This document shows, piece by piece, positions 5,700 through 6,515 of a stretch of 6,515 nt of DNA (its first letter is position 1; each line of letters begins with the position of its first letter). Where the stretch lies: NCBI GenBank assembly GCA_946566415.1, contig CAMNWW010000128.1:1-6515 (forward strand). Direction: 5' to 3'. A program made the position numbers and the translations under genes. This DNA comes from an uncultured Lachnospiraceae bacterium (GTDB lineage: Bacteria > Bacillota > Clostridia > Lachnospirales > Lachnospiraceae). The notes beneath the pieces are model-generated. The model was given only the letters and a program-made list of their open reading frames with translations, searched no databases and had not been told where the DNA came from.

Positions 5700-6515
5700 A
5701 TCCTACTGCCCGTTCTATATCCAATACGCCGTCCAACTGGCGCAGTTTTTCTATCACTTTGGCAAGCTCTTCCCTGCCGTGTACGATAAATCCTGCCTCA
5801 ATGGTCGCCGTCCCCTGTTTACTTGTCCGAACGTTCATGGTCTTCACATCCATTCCCATCTCAGTGAGGATCCGCGACATATCCATCAAAAGCCCCTTTC
5901 TGTCGTAAGTGTACATCTTGATCTCCGCAAGATAGCTTCCGCTTCCTTCGCCCTCGGCAGGCTTCTCCCATTCTGCCGGAATAAGGCGCGCCCTCTCCGG
6001 TTCAGACAGATGGAGCATGTTGACGCAGTCCGTGCGGTGGATGGACATGCCTCGCCCGCGGGTGATAAATCCTACGATCTCATCGCCAGGCACCGGATTA
6101 CAGCAGCGTGAAAAACGTACGGCCATATCGTCGATCCCTTTTACCACAACTCCGCTCTTAGATTTTGTAATATGGACCTTATTTCTTGCCGCCTCTGCGA
6201 CTTTCTCAAGTACACTTTCGTCCGTCAGTTCCTTCTTGTGGTCCCTTCCGTATTCCTCCGCCAGACGGTTTATGACCTGGCCCTCTTTCAGGCCTCCATG
6301 CCCGATTGCAGCCAAAATCGAATCCCAGTCACGGAAACCATATTTTTCCTGGACGACCTGCATATACTTTGGTTTCATCAAATCCGAGAACACAAACCCT
6401 TTTGCCTTGCAGTATACGGCCAGCATCTCTTTTCCCCGGACAATATTTTCTTCTTTAAATTCTTTCTTGAACCATTGATTGATCTTATTCTTTGCCTGCG
6501 TACTTTTGACAATAC
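5698..6515 (-). CDS. relA: RelA/SpoT-family (p)ppGpp synthetase/hydrolase, C-terminal part (runs off right edge)
   Basis: Long RSH enzymes make (p)ppGpp from ATP and GTP or GDP when ribosomes meet uncharged tRNA, and in Firmicutes the single Rel also hydrolyses it. The visible 271 residues are the C-terminal regulatory part of a protein usually about 730-770 long; the catalytic domains and start lie to the right. The frame stays open to the window edge, beginning IVKSTQAKNKINQWFKKEF, the conserved segment just after the TGS domain. A helical domain follows, then the RIS/zinc-finger-like domain with RFSRCCNPVPGD and HRTDCVN (Cys pair at visible residues 137-138, His159, Cys163). Last is an ACT domain at about 197-271 (EIKMYTYDRKGLLMDMSRIL). 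These domains contact the ribosome and A-site tRNA and transmit the starvation signal. All expected C-terminal parts are intact. The gene ends 72 nt before the MBL-fold gene. Whether it is bifunctional cannot be judged without the N-terminus. Confidence 0.95.
   Translation of the reverse strand, partial: IVKSTQAKNKINQWFKKEFKEENIVRGKEMLAVYCKAKGFVFSDLMKPKYMQVVQEKYGFRDWDSILAAIGHGGLKEGQVINRLAEEYGRDHKKELTDESVLEKVAEAARNKVHITKSKSGVVVKGIDDMAVRFSRCCNPVPGDEIVGFITRGRGMSIHRTDCVNMLHLSEPERARLIPAEWEKPAEGEGSGSYLAEIKMYTYDRKGLLMDMSRILTEMGMDVKTMNVRTSKQGTATIEAGFIVHGREELAKVIEKLRQLDGVLDIERAVG

Noticed and set aside
5554..6111. Plus-strand open frame of 185 codons across the relA end and the MBL start
   Set aside because: It is antisense to conserved RelA ACT and zinc-finger-like codons, and its Pro/His/Leu-rich product is a shadow pattern.

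Overview
The window looks like a stretch of chromosomal core genome from a low- to mid-GC Firmicute of class Clostridia, most likely a Lachnospiraceae-type gut anaerobe. Three things point there: strong AGGAGG-type ribosome binding sites, a class III (Firmicutes-type) fructose-1,6-bisphosphatase, and the clostridial gene order relA / MBL-fold hydrolase / hemZ / hisS / aspS. The family assignment is inference from gene order and protein flavour; no database search was run. Base composition is near 50% G+C by eye and looks even across the window.

All six genes lie on the minus strand, so transcription runs from right to left. From upstream to downstream they are: the C-terminal third of RelA/SpoT (5698 to beyond 6515), a 208-aa MBL-fold hydrolase of the glyoxalase II-like group (4999-5625), the radical SAM protein HemZ (3494-4984), histidyl-tRNA synthetase (2238-3503), aspartyl-tRNA synthetase (414-2198), and the N-terminal 118 residues of fructose-1,6-bisphosphatase (1-356, running off the left edge). 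Gaps are 72, 14, -10 (overlap), 39 and 57 nt. I see no convincing promoter or intrinsic terminator, so the simplest reading is one polycistronic unit. No stretch over 300 bases lacks a gene, and no plus-strand gene is credible.

The genes fit a growth-control and translation theme. RelA senses uncharged tRNA and makes or degrades (p)ppGpp, while HisRS and AspRS charge two of the tRNAs whose depletion triggers that response. The MBL hydrolase, HemZ and FBPase are metabolic neighbours with less obvious links.

I did not find a new defence, mobile or regulatory system, and there are no mobile elements, CRISPR arrays, tRNAs or rRNAs. The best second-look items are: a perfect 23-nt direct repeat carrying a duplicated Shine-Dalgarno site between relA and the MBL gene; a HisRS with an archaeal/eukaryotic-flavoured core, a changed signature loop and a short anticodon domain; and a HemZ whose radical SAM loop lacks the fourth cysteine of true HemN.
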